NCBI GenBank assembly: GCA_964629735.1
Contig: CAZVQX010000001.1
Location: 94,957-158,956, forward strand
DNA: 64,000 bases
Direction of reading: 5' to 3'
Origin: CAZVQX01 sp964629735
GTDB taxonomy: Bacteria > Bacillota_I > Bacilli_A > RF39 > UBA660
The notes under the pieces: generated by a model
What the model was told of the DNA's origin: nothing
What the model saw: only the letters and a program-made list of their open reading frames with translations
Databases searched by the model: none
Part shown: one piece after another, positions 25,854 through 35,446 of the stretch
How positions within the stretch are numbered: position 1 is the first letter of the stretch
Layout of the letters: the number at the start of each line of letters is the position of its first letter
Translations under genes and position numbers: made by a program

Positions 25854-27806
25854 ATGTTTAATAAAAAAAATGGTTTTACTTTAATTGAATTGTTAGGGGT
25901 TATTGTTGTTATATCATTGATTATGTTGATTATTACCCCGTTAGCAACAAGAGTGATTAAAGATACTGAGAAAAGGACTTTTGAAAGAAGTATTTATGGC
26001 CTTATGAGGGCAGCGGAAGTAGAAAAGAAAAATATTGAGTTTGATAATCCTAATATAGGAAAAATTATTTTTTCTTATAATAATGGTAATGAAATTTCTA
26101 GTTTTAGTGGTGCCAAATTAGATTATAGTGGTAAAAAACCACATAGTGGTAATTTAGTGATTAGACAAGATGGTAAAATAAATCTATCTTTTTATAAGAA
26201 TGGTTGGTGCGCGAGTAAGGATTTTGACAGCTCTGATGTTATGATTGTACAAGGTTTGGAAGAAGAATGCATATCGGGAATTGTTTTTGCGGTGATTGAA
26301 TTAAATGGTGAAGAGTTAGTTAATGTTGAAATTAATTCTGAATATAACGATCCTGGTGTTATTGCTAAAACGAATAAAGGACATGCTATAGAAAATATAA
26401 TCACAGAAATAACTTATAAAAAAAATATTGTGTCTTCTGTAGATGCTTCTAAGTTAGGGACTTATAATATTAAATATTCGGTTGAGTATGAAGGCGTTTT
26501 GATAAGTACTGATAGGAAGGTTATTGTGAGAGATACAGTACCACCAGTTTTAAATGTACCTGCTGATATTGAAATACCAATTTCTTATGTTGATAGTTTT
26601 GATGTTTTAAAGGATGTTAGTGCATCGGATAATAGTTTGGAAATGGTCGATGTAATTGTTAGTGGTAATATAAGTAAATTACCTGGTGAATATATAATTA
26701 CATATAGTGCAAAAGATTCCTCAGGTAATGAGACAATAGTAAAAAGAAGAGTAAAAGTTGTTGATACATCAGCACCATTATTAACTCTATTAGGTCAGAA
26801 TCCGCAAATAGTAAAAGTAAATGAAGCGTATATTGAATATGGTGCAACAGCGATTGATGATGTTGATGGTGATATAAGTTCTACAGTAATAAAAACAGGA
26901 ACGGTTAATAATAAGGTTGTAGGGACATATGAAATAACATACAAAGTAACTGATACATCAGGTAATACAACAACAAAAATAAGGACGGTAAAGGTCATTG
27001 ATGATATAGCCCCAATATTAACCTTATTAGGTCAAAATCCATATTCGATGAGGACTGGCCAAGTATATAATGATGCAGGTGCAACTGCGGTTGATAATGT
27101 TGATGGTGATATAAGTTCGAAAATTCAAACAACGGGTACCGTTAATGTTAATATTGAAGGAGTATATAAAATCACATATACTGTTAAGGATAATGCTGGT
27201 AATATAGCAACGGCGGTGAGAACTGTTAACGTAGATAGTACCTTACCGACGATAACTTTTAGTCTGGGTGGTAATGCTACTTATGCGAAAAGTCATAGTA
27301 CTAAAGTTACAGTTAGCGATTCGATTAGTGGAATAAATTCTAATAGTTTAAAATATGTTTGGACTCAAAGTACGACTCAACCAAGTGAAGCTGATTTTAA
27401 AAATTCTTTTGGCAACGGTGGTACAGTTTATACTCCAAGTAAAACAACAGGTAGCTATTATCTTTGGGTAATTGCTAAAGATAATGCTGGTAATACTAAA
27501 ATTCAAAGAAGTAATATCTTTAATATAGATAATACTCCACCTGTCATAACTTTAAATGGAGCATCGACCATATATTTGGATCTTGACGAATATTTTATTG
27601 ATAGGGGTGCGACGGCGGTTGATAATATAGATGGTGTAATTCCGGCAAATTTATCCCCTTTTAGTGAAGAGGTAAATACACACAAAGAAGGTATATATAA
27701 GTTACTTTATACTGCAACTGATAGTAGTGGGAATACGGCTGAGGCAGTAAGGACTGTATATGTTGGTTGTGTTAGGGATCCTAAAACAGGTTTATGGAAT
27801 TGTTAA
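25854..27806 (+). CDS. Pilin-headed surface protein with DUF5011 Ig-like repeats
   Basis: A 650-residue protein. The N-terminus KKNGFTLIELLGVIVVISL is a class III (type IV prepilin) signal with cleavage expected after Gly7 and Glu at +5. After a region of about 120 residues come Ig-like repeats of the DUF5011 type, recognised by YIEYGATAIDDVDGDIS followed by GTYEITYKVTDTSGN. There are roughly five copies plus one module with the LKYVWTQSTTQPS and YYLWVIAKDNAGN pattern. It ends CVRDPKTGLWNC with no sortase signal. The start at 25854 follows AGGAGAG; an upstream ATG at 25824 lacks a site. It is probably an adhesin or pilus-like surface protein (inference). Confidence 0.85.
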   Translation: MFNKKNGFTLIELLGVIVVISLIMLIITPLATRVIKDTEKRTFERSIYGLMRAAEVEKKNIEFDNPNIGKIIFSYNNGNEISSFSGAKLDYSGKKPHSGNLVIRQDGKINLSFYKNGWCASKDFDSSDVMIVQGLEEECISGIVFAVIELNGEELVNVEINSEYNDPGVIAKTNKGHAIENIITEITYKKNIVSSVDASKLGTYNIKYSVEYEGVLISTDRKVIVRDTVPPVLNVPADIEIPISYVDSFDVLKDVSASDNSLEMVDVIVSGNISKLPGEYIITYSAKDSSGNETIVKRRVKVVDTSAPLLTLLGQNPQIVKVNEAYIEYGATAIDDVDGDISSTVIKTGTVNNKVVGTYEITYKVTDTSGNTTTKIRTVKVIDDIAPILTLLGQNPYSMRTGQVYNDAGATAVDNVDGDISSKIQTTGTVNVNIEGVYKITYTVKDNAGNIATAVRTVNVDSTLPTITFSLGGNATYAKSHSTKVTVSDSISGINSNSLKYVWTQSTTQPSEADFKNSFGNGGTVYTPSKTTGSYYLWVIAKDNAGNTKIQRSNIFNIDNTPPVITLNGASTIYLDLDEYFIDRGATAVDNIDGVIPANLSPFSEEVNTHKEGIYKLLYTATDSSGNTAEAVRTVYVGCVRDPKTGLWNC

Positions 27807-27822
27807 AATTTAAAAAAATAAT

Positions 27823-27855
27823 AGAGGTTAGTCAAATAAACTAACTTCTTTTTTT
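27823..27855 (+). terminator. Rho-independent terminator
   Basis: AGAGGTTAGT pairs with ACTAACTTCT (one G-T pair), followed by seven T residues. Confidence 0.88.
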
Positions 27856-27873
27856 GACTTTTTAATTTAATAA

Positions 27874-27901
27874 TTGATATTATTATTTTTTATGTTATAA
27901 T
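27874..27901 (+). promoter_or_regulatory. Promoter for ychF
   Basis: TTGATA, a 16-base spacer and TATAAT, with an extended TGT before the -10 box, 28 bases upstream of the ATG. Confidence 0.75.
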
Positions 27902-27928
27902 ACTAATGTTAAAAAAGGGGTGTTATTT

Positions 27929-29026
27929 ATGAGTTTAAAAGCTGGGATTGTTGGTTTGCCTAATGTTGGTAAATCAACTTTATTTAATGCGATTACAAAA
28001 CAAAATATACTTTCAGCAAACTATCCATTTGCCACAATATCGCCTAATATTGGGGTCGTAACAGTGCCGGATGTCCGTTTAAAATTTTTAACGGATTTAT
28101 GCGATCCGGATAAGGAAGTTCCGACAACTTTTGAATTTATAGATATTGCAGGTTTAGTTAAAGGTGCTTCAACTGGTGAAGGTTTGGGTAATCAATTTTT
28201 ATCCAATATTCGAGAGGTTGATGCGATTTGCGAAGTTGTTCGTTGTTTTGATGATTCTAATATTACTCATGTTGAAGGTGATATTGATCCCATTCGTGAT
28301 ATAGAAATTATAAATATTGAATTGATGTTGTCTGATTTGGAATTAATTATAAACAGAATTAATAGAATTGGTAAAAAGGGTATGATGAGTAAGGATCGTG
28401 AACTTTTAAAGGAAATGGCCATTTTAGAAAAAATAAAGGCTGGTTTAGAAAAAAATATACCTGTTCGTAATTTAAAATTTGAAGAGGAAGATTTGAAAAT
28501 AATAAAGCATTTTAATTTATTAACATTTAAACCAATTATTTATATCGCCAATATAAATGAGGATGATTTAACTTTTGAAAACCAGTATGTAAAAACGGTT
28601 AAAGAATATGCTGATAAAGAGGGTTCGCTTGTTATTACATTATGTGCTAAAATCGAAGAAGAATTAAACAGTTTAGATGAAGCAGAACGAATGCAGTTTT
28701 TAAAAGAATTAGGAATTGAAGAAAGTGGCTTAAATAAAATGATAAGGGCAACTTATAATTTATTAGGACTTGCAACCTATTTTACTATCGGTAAGCAAGA
28801 AGTGCGTGCTTGGACTTTTAAAAAAGGAATGAGAGCGCCTGAGTGTGCCGGTATTATTCATTCTGACTTCGAAAAGGGATTTATTCGAGCAGAAGTAATT
28901 AGTTATGACGATTTGTTTTTACTTGGAAGTGAGAAAGCAGCTCGCGAGGCTGGGAAGATGCGTTTAGAAGGAAAGGACTATATTATGCAAGATGGGGATA
29001 TATGTCATTTTCGCTTTAATGTATAA
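27929..29026 (+). CDS. ychF: Obg-family ATPase YchF
   Basis: A 365-residue P-loop protein: the G1 motif GLPNVGKST at about residues 9-17, a coiled-coil middle region and a C-terminal TGS domain (TFKKGMRAPECAGIIHSDF). YchF/OLA1 prefers ATP and is associated with ribosomes and stress responses. The ATG at 27929 follows AAGGGGTG; the in-frame codon 9 bases upstream is inside the site region. Confidence 0.95.
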   Translation: MSLKAGIVGLPNVGKSTLFNAITKQNILSANYPFATISPNIGVVTVPDVRLKFLTDLCDPDKEVPTTFEFIDIAGLVKGASTGEGLGNQFLSNIREVDAICEVVRCFDDSNITHVEGDIDPIRDIEIINIELMLSDLELIINRINRIGKKGMMSKDRELLKEMAILEKIKAGLEKNIPVRNLKFEEEDLKIIKHFNLLTFKPIIYIANINEDDLTFENQYVKTVKEYADKEGSLVITLCAKIEEELNSLDEAERMQFLKELGIEESGLNKMIRATYNLLGLATYFTIGKQEVRAWTFKKGMRAPECAGIIHSDFEKGFIRAEVISYDDLFLLGSEKAAREAGKMRLEGKDYIMQDGDICHFRFNV

Positions 29027-29041
29027 ATTTAATAAAAGTCA

Positions 29042-29070
29042 TTTACATATGGTAATATCTCTGTTATAAT
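29042..29070 (+). promoter_or_regulatory. Promoter for rpsF-ssb-rpsR
   Basis: TTTACA, a 17-base spacer and TATAAT with an extended TGT. Confidence 0.75.
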
Positions 29071-29091
29071 TTAAACGCGAGTATTTATTTA

Positions 29092-29127
29092 CTCCTTGCA
29101 AGAAATTGCCAAAAGACCATAAGGAGG
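29092..29127 (+). promoter_or_regulatory. S6:S18-type leader element
   Basis: CTCCTT pairs with AAGGAG of the ribosome-binding site; inside it GCAA-GAAA-TTGC forms a small hairpin followed by an unpaired stretch with CC pairs. This is the layout of the known rpsF leader, where the S6:S18 complex binds its own mRNA and represses translation. The match is by structure seen by eye. Confidence 0.6.
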
Positions 29128-29134
29128 TGGAATA

Positions 29135-29422
29135 ATGAAAAAATATGAAATTATGTTTATTGTAGTACCCACATTAGGAGAAGATGAAGTTAAGGAAGTT
29201 GTTAAAAACTTTGAAAATGTTATTACAACTAATGGTGGTGTATTAGCTGGTTCGAAAGAAATAGGTAAAAGAGAATTAGCTTATGAAATCAAAAAATATA
29301 AGAGTGGTTATTATTATTTATTTGAAGTTGAAACAAATAATGATAATCCTGTTAAAGAATTTGATCGTTTAGCACTTATAAACAAAAATGTAATTAGACA
29401 TTTGATAACAAAAATTAATTAA
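29135..29422 (+). CDS. rpsF: 30S ribosomal protein S6
   Basis: A 95-residue S6 (KKYEIMFIVVPTL start, GKRELAYEIKKYKSGYYYLFE core). It binds S18 on the platform of the small subunit. It is first in the conserved rpsF-ssb-rpsR operon. Confidence 0.96.
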   Translation: MKKYEIMFIVVPTLGEDEVKEVVKNFENVITTNGGVLAGSKEIGKRELAYEIKKYKSGYYYLFEVETNNDNPVKEFDRLALINKNVIRHLITKIN

Positions 29423-29439
29423 AAGAAGAGAGGGATTTT

Positions 29440-29922
29440 ATGAATCGCGTTTCACTTGTAGGAAGATTGACAGCTAAACCAGAATTACGAATGACTAATA
29501 ATCAAATACCGTTTACAAGATTTAGTTTAGCGGTAAATCGTAATTTTTCTAATTCTCAAGGTGAGAGAGGTGCTGATTTTATTAATATCATTGCTTGGCG
29601 TAAACAAGCAGAAGTAATTTGTAATTACTTAGATAAAGGAAGTTTAATTTCAGTAGGTGGACGAATTCAAACTGGTTCATATGATGATAAAGACGGTAAA
29701 CGCGTTTATTCATATGATGTTGTTGTTGATGATTTTCAATTTTTAGAGACTAAAGCTCAAGCTCAAGCGAGAATGAATAATACTGACAATAATAATTTTG
29801 GGCCAAGCCCATATGACTATCAAACAAACAATTATATGGGATATGATTTAAATAAGACTGAGGATCCATATAGTAGTATGGGTGATATTGTAACGTTGAA
29901 TGATAATGACGATATAGATTAA
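29440..29922 (+). CDS. ssb: Single-stranded DNA-binding protein
   Basis: A 160-residue SSB with an OB-fold ([30 protein letters not shown]) over the first ~105 residues and a Gly/Asn/Asp-rich tail. The extreme C-terminus is DNDDID, acidic but without the usual final Pro-Phe, so contacts with SSB partners may differ. It lies between rpsF and rpsR as in most Firmicutes. Confidence 0.95.
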   Translation: MNRVSLVGRLTAKPELRMTNNQIPFTRFSLAVNRNFSNSQGERGADFINIIAWRKQAEVICNYLDKGSLISVGGRIQTGSYDDKDGKRVYSYDVVVDDFQFLETKAQAQARMNNTDNNNFGPSPYDYQTNNYMGYDLNKTEDPYSSMGDIVTLNDNDDID

Positions 29923-29933
29923 GGAGGTATAAG

Positions 29934-30152
29934 ATGGCTGAATTTTATCGTAAAAAAAGAAAAGTATGTCAAATGTGTATTGGAAAAAATGTTGATTATA
30001 AAGACGTTGACATAATTAAAAAATATATTAGCCTTGATAAAGGAAAGATATTACCAAGGAGAGTAACAGGTGCTTGCGCTAAGCATCAGAGACATATAGC
30101 TGGTGAAGTTAAGAAAGCTCGTTTTATGGCTTTAATTCCGTTTGTTAAATAA
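29934..30152 (+). CDS. rpsR: 30S ribosomal protein S18
   Basis: A 72-residue S18 with the core [27 protein letters not shown] block. CQMC at the N-terminus recalls zinc-binding forms, although only a partial set of ligands is present. It is last in its operon, before a terminator. Confidence 0.95.
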   Translation: MAEFYRKKRKVCQMCIGKNVDYKDVDIIKKYISLDKGKILPRRVTGACAKHQRHIAGEVKKARFMALIPFVK

Positions 30153-30178
30153 AAATTGTTTAATAAACGGTTTTTTTT
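30152..30178 (+). terminator. Terminator of rpsF-ssb-rpsR
   Basis: AAAATTGTTT pairs with AAACGGTTTT (two G-T pairs), ending in eight T residues; it overlaps the rpsR stop. Confidence 0.75.
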
Positions 30179-30197
30179 AAAAAAATCATTAAAAGGC

Positions 30198-30226
30198 TTG
30201 CAAAACATATAATAAATGTGTATAAT
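30198..30226 (+). promoter_or_regulatory. Promoter of the ribosomal super-operon
   Basis: TTGCAA, a 17-base spacer and TATAAT. It would start an approximately 125-base leader before rpsJ and drive the long gene series to rplQ. Confidence 0.8.
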
Positions 30227-30232
30227 TAAAAA

Positions 30233-30345
30233 GTGTGTAGAGGCGTTGATGTGTAAGGTTGCTGAGACACCAGGTTGAGTTGTTAAAACAATAAAGGTGT
30301 GTCGGGTTTTTACATGGAGCAAGTCTGTACTAGATATAGGCGAAG
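30233..30345 (+). promoter_or_regulatory. S10-operon leader RNA, candidate attenuator
   Basis: This untranslated leader is less AT-rich than other gaps. GACACC (30266) can pair with GGTGT (30296), with an inner TTGT/ACAA stem, and GGGTTTTT follows, giving a terminator-like shape. The E. coli S10 leader is an L4-controlled attenuator; whether this RNA binds L4 or another protein is unknown. Confidence 0.45.
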
Positions 30346-30357
30346 GGAGGAATAGAG

Positions 30358-30666
30358 ATGTCGAAAACAAAAGTTCGAATCAAATTGAAAGCATTTGAGC
30401 ATAAAAGTTTGGATAATGCTTGTGCAAAAATTATTGAAACTGTTAAGCGAACTGGTGGTGAAATAAGTGGACCAATTCCATTACCAACAGAAATAGAAAA
30501 AATTACTATTTTGCGAGCAGTTCACAAATATAAGGATTCACAAGAACAATTTGAAAAAAGAACACATAAAAGACTGATCGAAATTAATAACCCAAGTAAG
30601 GAAACTATTGAGGCATTAACTCATTTAGATATTCCAAGCGGTGTTGATATCAAAATTAAATTATAA
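30358..30666 (+). CDS. rpsJ: 30S ribosomal protein S10
   Basis: A 102-residue S10 ([15 protein letters not shown] start, [12 protein letters not shown]). Besides its ribosomal role it pairs with NusB in antitermination. It is the first gene of the super-operon. Confidence 0.97.
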   Translation: MSKTKVRIKLKAFEHKSLDNACAKIIETVKRTGGEISGPIPLPTEIEKITILRAVHKYKDSQEQFEKRTHKRLIEINNPSKETIEALTHLDIPSGVDIKIKL

Positions 30667-30685
30667 TATATAGGAGGAAGAAAAT

Positions 30686-31435
30686 ATGAAAGGAATCTTA
30701 GGTCGAAAAGTTGGGATGACGCAAGTTTTTACTAAATCTGGGAAATTAATTCCGGTAACAGTTATCGAAGTTGAACCCAACATTGTGACACAGATTAAAA
30801 CAGTTGAAAATGATGGCTATAATGCGATTCAATTGGGTTTTAGTACTAAACGTGAAAAGTTAGCAAACAAACCTTCAATTGGTCATACTAGTAAAGCCAA
30901 CACAACACCTAAGCGCTTCTTTAAAGAAATTAAAGGTGTTGATATCAATAATTACACTTTAGGTCAAGAAGTTAAAGCTGACATTTTTACTGAAGGTGAA
31001 GTTGTTGATGTAACAGGAACTTCAAAAGGCAAGGGGTTCCAAGGCGTTATTAAGCGCCACAATCAAGCTCGTGGGCCAATGAGCCATGGTTCTAGATTTC
31101 ATAGAAGACCAGGTTCAATGGGACCAATTAGACCACTACGTGTTTTGAAAGGTAAAAAACTACCAGGCCGTATGGGTGGAAATGTTATTACTATTCAAAA
31201 TCTTGAAATTGTAATGGTTGATGTTGAAAACAATGCGTTGTTAATTAAAGGAAATGTGCCAGGTGCTAAAAAATCATTAGTGGTTATTAAAAGTGCTATT
31301 AAAAATTTAGGAGTTGTTAAAGAAACAGAAGAACTTAATTTTTACGAAGTTAAAGAATCTACAACTTCAAATAATGAAGAGGCACCTAAAACTGAAACTA
31401 TAGTTGAGGAAACTTCAACTGAAGTCTCAGAATAA
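30686..31435 (+). CDS. rplC: 50S ribosomal protein L3 with acidic C-terminal tail
   Basis: The first ~207 residues are a normal L3 ([31 protein letters not shown] loop that reaches the peptidyl-transferase centre). The remaining 42 residues form an acidic tail rich in Glu, Thr and Ser that is absent from standard L3 (about 205-210 residues). There is no frameshift; AGGAGG-led rplD follows 16 bases later. Confidence 0.96.
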   Translation: MKGILGRKVGMTQVFTKSGKLIPVTVIEVEPNIVTQIKTVENDGYNAIQLGFSTKREKLANKPSIGHTSKANTTPKRFFKEIKGVDINNYTLGQEVKADIFTEGEVVDVTGTSKGKGFQGVIKRHNQARGPMSHGSRFHRRPGSMGPIRPLRVLKGKKLPGRMGGNVITIQNLEIVMVDVENNALLIKGNVPGAKKSLVVIKSAIKNLGVVKETEELNFYEVKESTTSNNEEAPKTETIVEETSTEVSE

Positions 31436-31451
31436 TAGGAGGTAATATAAT

Positions 31452-32078
31452 ATGAGTAAAACATCGGTATTAAATATCAATGGTAATAAAGTAAAAGATA
31501 TTACGCTAAAGACTGAACTTTGGGATATTGTTCCTAATGATACAGTTTTATATGATGCAATAAGATTAACGCGCAATTCACAAAGACAAGGGACGCATGA
31601 TACTAAAACACGCGACGAAGTTCGTGGCGGCGGAAGAAAACCATGGCGTCAAAAAGGTACAGGTCGTGCTCGTCACGGGAGTACTAGATCCCCAATTTGG
31701 GTAGGTGGTGGAGTTGTATTCGGCCCAGCACCAAGAAAATATGATGTTAAAATGAACCGTAAAGAAAGACGTTTAGCCCTTAAATCGGCATTAGCCTATA
31801 AAAAACAAAGTGGCGAATTAGTTATTGTTGATAATTTAAATTTTGACAATAATAAAACAGCGACAGCGGTTAAAATTTTGACTGATTTAGGTATGAAAGA
31901 CGAAAAAACTTTAATTGTTGTTAAAGAATTAAATGATAATTTAATTTTAGCAACACGAAATTTAAAAAATATTATGTTATTACAAACTGATGAAATTAAT
32001 GTTTTAGATATTGTTAATGCAAATAAAATGTTAATTACTGAAGAGGCTGTAAAAGTTATAGAGGAGGTGCTTGTCTAA
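31452..32078 (+). CDS. rplD: 50S ribosomal protein L4
   Basis: A 208-residue L4 with the RNA-binding loop [19 protein letters not shown] that lines the exit tunnel. L4 is the autogenous repressor of the S10 operon in E. coli. Its stop overlaps the rplW start by one base. Confidence 0.96.
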   Translation: MSKTSVLNINGNKVKDITLKTELWDIVPNDTVLYDAIRLTRNSQRQGTHDTKTRDEVRGGGRKPWRQKGTGRARHGSTRSPIWVGGGVVFGPAPRKYDVKMNRKERRLALKSALAYKKQSGELVIVDNLNFDNNKTATAVKILTDLGMKDEKTLIVVKELNDNLILATRNLKNIMLLQTDEINVLDIVNANKMLITEEAVKVIEEVLV

Positions 32079-32359
32079 TGATGAGTAATTATAGAGATAT
32101 TATTAAAGCACCAATTATTACTGAAAAAAGTAATGACTTATTACAAAACAACAACACTGTTACTTTTAGTGTTGATGTTCGCGCTAATAAGGTTCAAATA
32201 AAACAAGCTGTCGAGAAATTATTTAATGTTAAAGTTGAAAGTGTTAACATTGTTAATGTGAAACCAAAGAAAAAAAGAGTTGGAAGATACTATGGCAAAA
32301 CAAATAAAGTTAAAAAGGCTATGGTTAAATTAAGTGAAGGAAGTTCAATCGAACTTTAA
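32078..32359 (+). CDS. rplW: 50S ribosomal protein L23
   Basis: A 93-residue L23, which sits at the tunnel exit and docks trigger factor and SRP. Core blocks [11 protein letters not shown] and [12 protein letters not shown] are clear. There are two consecutive ATG codons; GGAGGTG precedes both. Confidence 0.95.
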   Translation: MMSNYRDIIKAPIITEKSNDLLQNNNTVTFSVDVRANKVQIKQAVEKLFNVKVESVNIVNVKPKKKRVGRYYGKTNKVKKAMVKLSEGSSIEL

Positions 32360-32378
32360 AATTTAAGGAGGAAATAGT

Positions 32379-33209
32379 ATGGCGATAAAAAAATACAAAC
32401 CGACAACTAATGCAAGACGAAACATGACAAGCGTATCTAACGCACATATTACCAAAACAACTCCAGAAAAAACATTGGTTGTAACATTGAAAAAATCTGG
32501 TGGTCGTAATAATCAAGGTCGAACAACTGTTAGACATCGTGGTGGCGGTGCAAAAAGAAAATATCGTTTAATTGATTTTAAAAGAAATAAAGACGGTGTT
32601 ATTGGAACAGTTTCTGCGATTGAATACGATCCAAATCGTACAGCAAACATAGCTTTAATAAATTATATTGATGGTGAAAAAAGATATATCATCGCTCCAA
32701 ACAATTTAAAAGTTGGAGATAAAATTGAGAGTGGAGAAAATGTTGATATTAGAATTGGTAACAGTTTACCACTAGCAAATATTCCTGAAGGTACAATGGT
32801 TCATAATATTGAATTAAAGCCGGGAAAAGGTGGCCAATTGGCACGTTCAGCTGGCTCTTCAGTACAAATTTTGAGTCATGAAGGAAAGTATACATTACTT
32901 CGCTTAAGAAGTGGTGAAGTAAGAAAAGTATTAGGTACTTGCCGAGCTACAATCGGTGAAGTAGGAAATAAAGATCACGAATTAGTTAATTATGGTAAAG
33001 CGGGTCGAAGAAGACATTTAGGAATTAGACCTACAGTTCGCGGGTCAGTCATGAATCCAAATGATCACCCACACGGCGGGGGCGAAGGTAAGGCTCCAAT
33101 TGGTAGAAAAGCACCAGTTACACCATGGGGTAAACCAGCACTTGGAGTTAAGACACGTAAAAACAAAAAATCTTCAAACAACTTAATTGTACGCCGTCGT
33201 AAAAAATAG
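32379..33209 (+). CDS. rplB: 50S ribosomal protein L2
   Basis: A 276-residue L2, required for subunit joining and peptidyl transfer. The C-terminal signature [22 protein letters not shown] block includes the critical histidine; N-terminal [16 protein letters not shown] is conserved. Confidence 0.97.
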   Translation: MAIKKYKPTTNARRNMTSVSNAHITKTTPEKTLVVTLKKSGGRNNQGRTTVRHRGGGAKRKYRLIDFKRNKDGVIGTVSAIEYDPNRTANIALINYIDGEKRYIIAPNNLKVGDKIESGENVDIRIGNSLPLANIPEGTMVHNIELKPGKGGQLARSAGSSVQILSHEGKYTLLRLRSGEVRKVLGTCRATIGEVGNKDHELVNYGKAGRRRHLGIRPTVRGSVMNPNDHPHGGGEGKAPIGRKAPVTPWGKPALGVKTRKNKKSSNNLIVRRRKK

Positions 33210-33225
33210 TGAAAGGATGGTTTAA

Positions 33226-33498
33226 ATGGCAAGAAGTTTAAAAAAAGGACCGTTTATTGATCAACATTTAATGGATAAGGTTAATAAGGTTAATGCATCA
33301 GGTAAAAAAGAGGTAATTAAGACATGGTCACGTCGCTCAACAATATACCCACAATTTATTGGTCACACATTTGCAGTTCATAATGGTAAAGAATTTATTC
33401 CAGTTTATGTAACTGAGGATATGGTTGGTCATAAATTAGGTGAATTTGCACCAACGCGCAAATTCGGTGGTCACGGCGACGAAAAAAATAAAAAGTAA
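33226..33498 (+). CDS. rpsS: 30S ribosomal protein S19
   Basis: A 90-residue S19 starting [15 protein letters not shown] with the conserved [19 protein letters not shown] and GEFAPTRKF blocks. It binds the small-subunit head next to S13. Confidence 0.97.
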   Translation: MARSLKKGPFIDQHLMDKVNKVNASGKKEVIKTWSRRSTIYPQFIGHTFAVHNGKEFIPVYVTEDMVGHKLGEFAPTRKFGGHGDEKNKK

Positions 33499-33524
33499 TT
33501 AAATAAACTGGGAGGAGGACTAAA

Positions 33525-33860
33525 ATGGAAGCAAAAGCGATTGCAAAAACAGTTAGAATAGCACCCCGCAAAGCTCGTTTAGTTATAGATTTAATACGCG
33601 GTAAGAGTGTTGATGAAGCTTCAAATGTTTTAAATGGTTTAAATAAAGAAGCCGCTCGTCTTACGCATAAAGTATTAGTTTCAGCGGTAGCTAATGCTGA
33701 AAACAATTTAGGTTTGAATAAAGCAGATTTATATGTTAAAGAAGCATATGTTGACGAAGGCGTAACGATGAAAAGACATCGTTTCGGTGGTCGTGGACAC
33801 GTTAAACCAATTAGAAGAAGAACAAGTCATATTACAGTAATTGTAAGTGATGAAAAATAG
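33525..33860 (+). CDS. rplV: 50S ribosomal protein L22
   Basis: A 111-residue L22 whose beta-hairpin lines the exit tunnel (MKRHRFGGRGHVKPIRRRTS-type block, a common site of macrolide resistance changes). It starts with MEAKAIAKTVRIAPRKARL behind GGGAGGAGG. Confidence 0.96.
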   Translation: MEAKAIAKTVRIAPRKARLVIDLIRGKSVDEASNVLNGLNKEAARLTHKVLVSAVANAENNLGLNKADLYVKEAYVDEGVTMKRHRFGGRGHVKPIRRRTSHITVIVSDEK

Positions 33861-33876
33861 GTGAAGGAGGTAACTG

Positions 33877-34557
33877 ATGGGTCAAAAGGTTAGTCCAATT
33901 GGACTTAGAATCGGAATTAATAAAACATGGCAATCAAAATGGTATGCGAATAATAAGGATTTTGCTGACTTTTTACTGAAGGATATTAAAATTCGAGAAT
34001 TTTTAGAAAAAAAATTAAAAGATGCATCTGTTTCTAGTATTCTTATTGAAAGAACACCAAAGAAAACCGAAGTAATTATTAATACAGCTAAACCAGGTGT
34101 AATAATTGGACATGGTGGTGAAGAAATCGATAAAACAAGAAAACAGTTGGAAAAATTAGTTAATGAAAATATCCAAATTTCAATTATGGAAATTAAAAAT
34201 CCTAATTTAGATGCAGCTCTTGTAGCTGAAGATATTGCCAAACAAATTGAAAATCGTGTATCTTTTCGTGTTGCACAAAAAAGAGCAATTAGAAATACAA
34301 TGAGGTCTGGAGCAAAAGGAATTAAAACGTCTGTGTCTGGTCGTTTAGGTGGTGCAGATATGGCACGTACAGAAGGATACACTGAAGGAATGATTCCACT
34401 ACATACTTTAAGAGCTAATGTTGATTATGCTCATAAAGAAGCTGATACACAATTTGGAAAAATCGGTGTTAAAGTATGGATTTATAAAGGAGAAATCCTT
34501 CCTGCAAAAAAGAACAAGGGAGGTAATAAAGATGGCAGTAATACCAAAGAAAACTAA
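33877..34557 (+). CDS. rpsC: 30S ribosomal protein S3
   Basis: A 226-residue S3 with the KH domain ([20 protein letters not shown]) and the C-terminal [22 protein letters not shown] block; it contacts incoming mRNA. The end of the gene, which encodes a Lys/Asn-rich tail, overlaps the start of rplP by 26 bases. Confidence 0.96.
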   Translation: MGQKVSPIGLRIGINKTWQSKWYANNKDFADFLLKDIKIREFLEKKLKDASVSSILIERTPKKTEVIINTAKPGVIIGHGGEEIDKTRKQLEKLVNENIQISIMEIKNPNLDAALVAEDIAKQIENRVSFRVAQKRAIRNTMRSGAKGIKTSVSGRLGGADMARTEGYTEGMIPLHTLRANVDYAHKEADTQFGKIGVKVWIYKGEILPAKKNKGGNKDGSNTKEN

Positions 34558-34963
34558 ATATCGTAAACCACATCGTGTTAGTTATGAAGGTAATGCAAAA
34601 GGTAATACCGAATTACACTTTGGTAAATATGGTTTACAAGCAACTGAAGGTGCTTGGGTTACACAACAACAAATAGAAGCTGCCCGTATTGCTATGACAC
34701 GTTATATGAAACGTGGCGGTAAAGTATGGATCAATATTTTTCCACATTTATCGTTGACAAGTATACCTTTAGAAACACGTATGGGTAAAGGTAAAGGTCA
34801 ACCTGACCGTTGGGTAGCAGTTGTTAAAAAAGGTAAAATTATGTTTGAAATAGATGGTGTAAGTGAAGCGGTCGCGCGTGAAGCTCTGCGATTAGCTATG
34901 CACAAATTACCAATGAAATGTAAGTTTGTAAAAAAAGAAAGTGGTGAAGCTAATGAAAATTAA
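34532..34963 (+). CDS. rplP: 50S ribosomal protein L16
   Basis: A 143-residue L16 starting [15 protein letters not shown] with [19 protein letters not shown]. The ATG at 34532 is inside rpsC, directly after GGGAGG, so the two reading frames overlap and are probably translationally coupled. It overlaps rpmC by 11 bases. Confidence 0.96.
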   Translation: MAVIPKKTKYRKPHRVSYEGNAKGNTELHFGKYGLQATEGAWVTQQQIEAARIAMTRYMKRGGKVWINIFPHLSLTSIPLETRMGKGKGQPDRWVAVVKKGKIMFEIDGVSEAVAREALRLAMHKLPMKCKFVKKESGEANEN

Positions 34964-35150
34964 TGACATAAGAAAACTTTCAAATGAAGAAATAATTAAA
35001 AAAATAGAAGAATATAAAGAAGAGTTATTTAATTTGCGTTTTAGCCAAGCTACTGGTAATCTTGAGAAGCCTTCGAGAATTAAAGAATTAAGAAAAGAAG
35101 TTGCTCGTATGAAAACAGTTTTGCGAGAACGTGAATTAGAAAATGATTAG
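34953..35150 (+). CDS. rpmC: 50S ribosomal protein L29
   Basis: A 65-residue two-helix L29 ([14 protein letters not shown], then [19 protein letters not shown]). It lies at the tunnel exit near L23. The ATG sits inside the rplP end. Confidence 0.95.
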   Translation: MKINDIRKLSNEEIIKKIEEYKEELFNLRFSQATGNLEKPSRIKELRKEVARMKTVLRERELEND

Positions 35151-35159
35151 GAGGGCATT

Positions 35160-35420
35160 ATGAAAGATAAAAAAACTCATGAATTAATTGGAACAGTTGT
35201 AAGTGATAAAAGTGATAAAACAATTAGTGTTTTGGTTGAAACTTATAAAACTGATAAATTATACGGTAAGCGTGTTAAGTATTCTCGTAAATACTTAGTT
35301 CACGATCCTAAAAACGAGGCTAAAGTTGGCGATCGCGTTAAAATTTCAAGTACAAGACCTTTATCGAAATCAAAGCATTATCGCCTAGTTAAAATAGTAG
35401 AAAAAGCAATTATTATATAA
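35160..35420 (+). CDS. rpsQ: 30S ribosomal protein S17
   Basis: An 86-residue S17 OB-fold protein ([36 protein letters not shown]), an early 16S rRNA binder. AGGAGG precedes the ATG. Confidence 0.95.
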   Translation: MKDKKTHELIGTVVSDKSDKTISVLVETYKTDKLYGKRVKYSRKYLVHDPKNEAKVGDRVKISSTRPLSKSKHYRLVKIVEKAIII

Positions 35421-35446
35421 TTGCAAACGGATAAGGAGGATTAAAT

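Noticed and set aside
33882..34382. 166-codon minus-strand frame inside rpsC
   Set aside because: It is antisense to a conserved ribosomal gene, whose codon pattern creates long mirror frames. No start signals are present.
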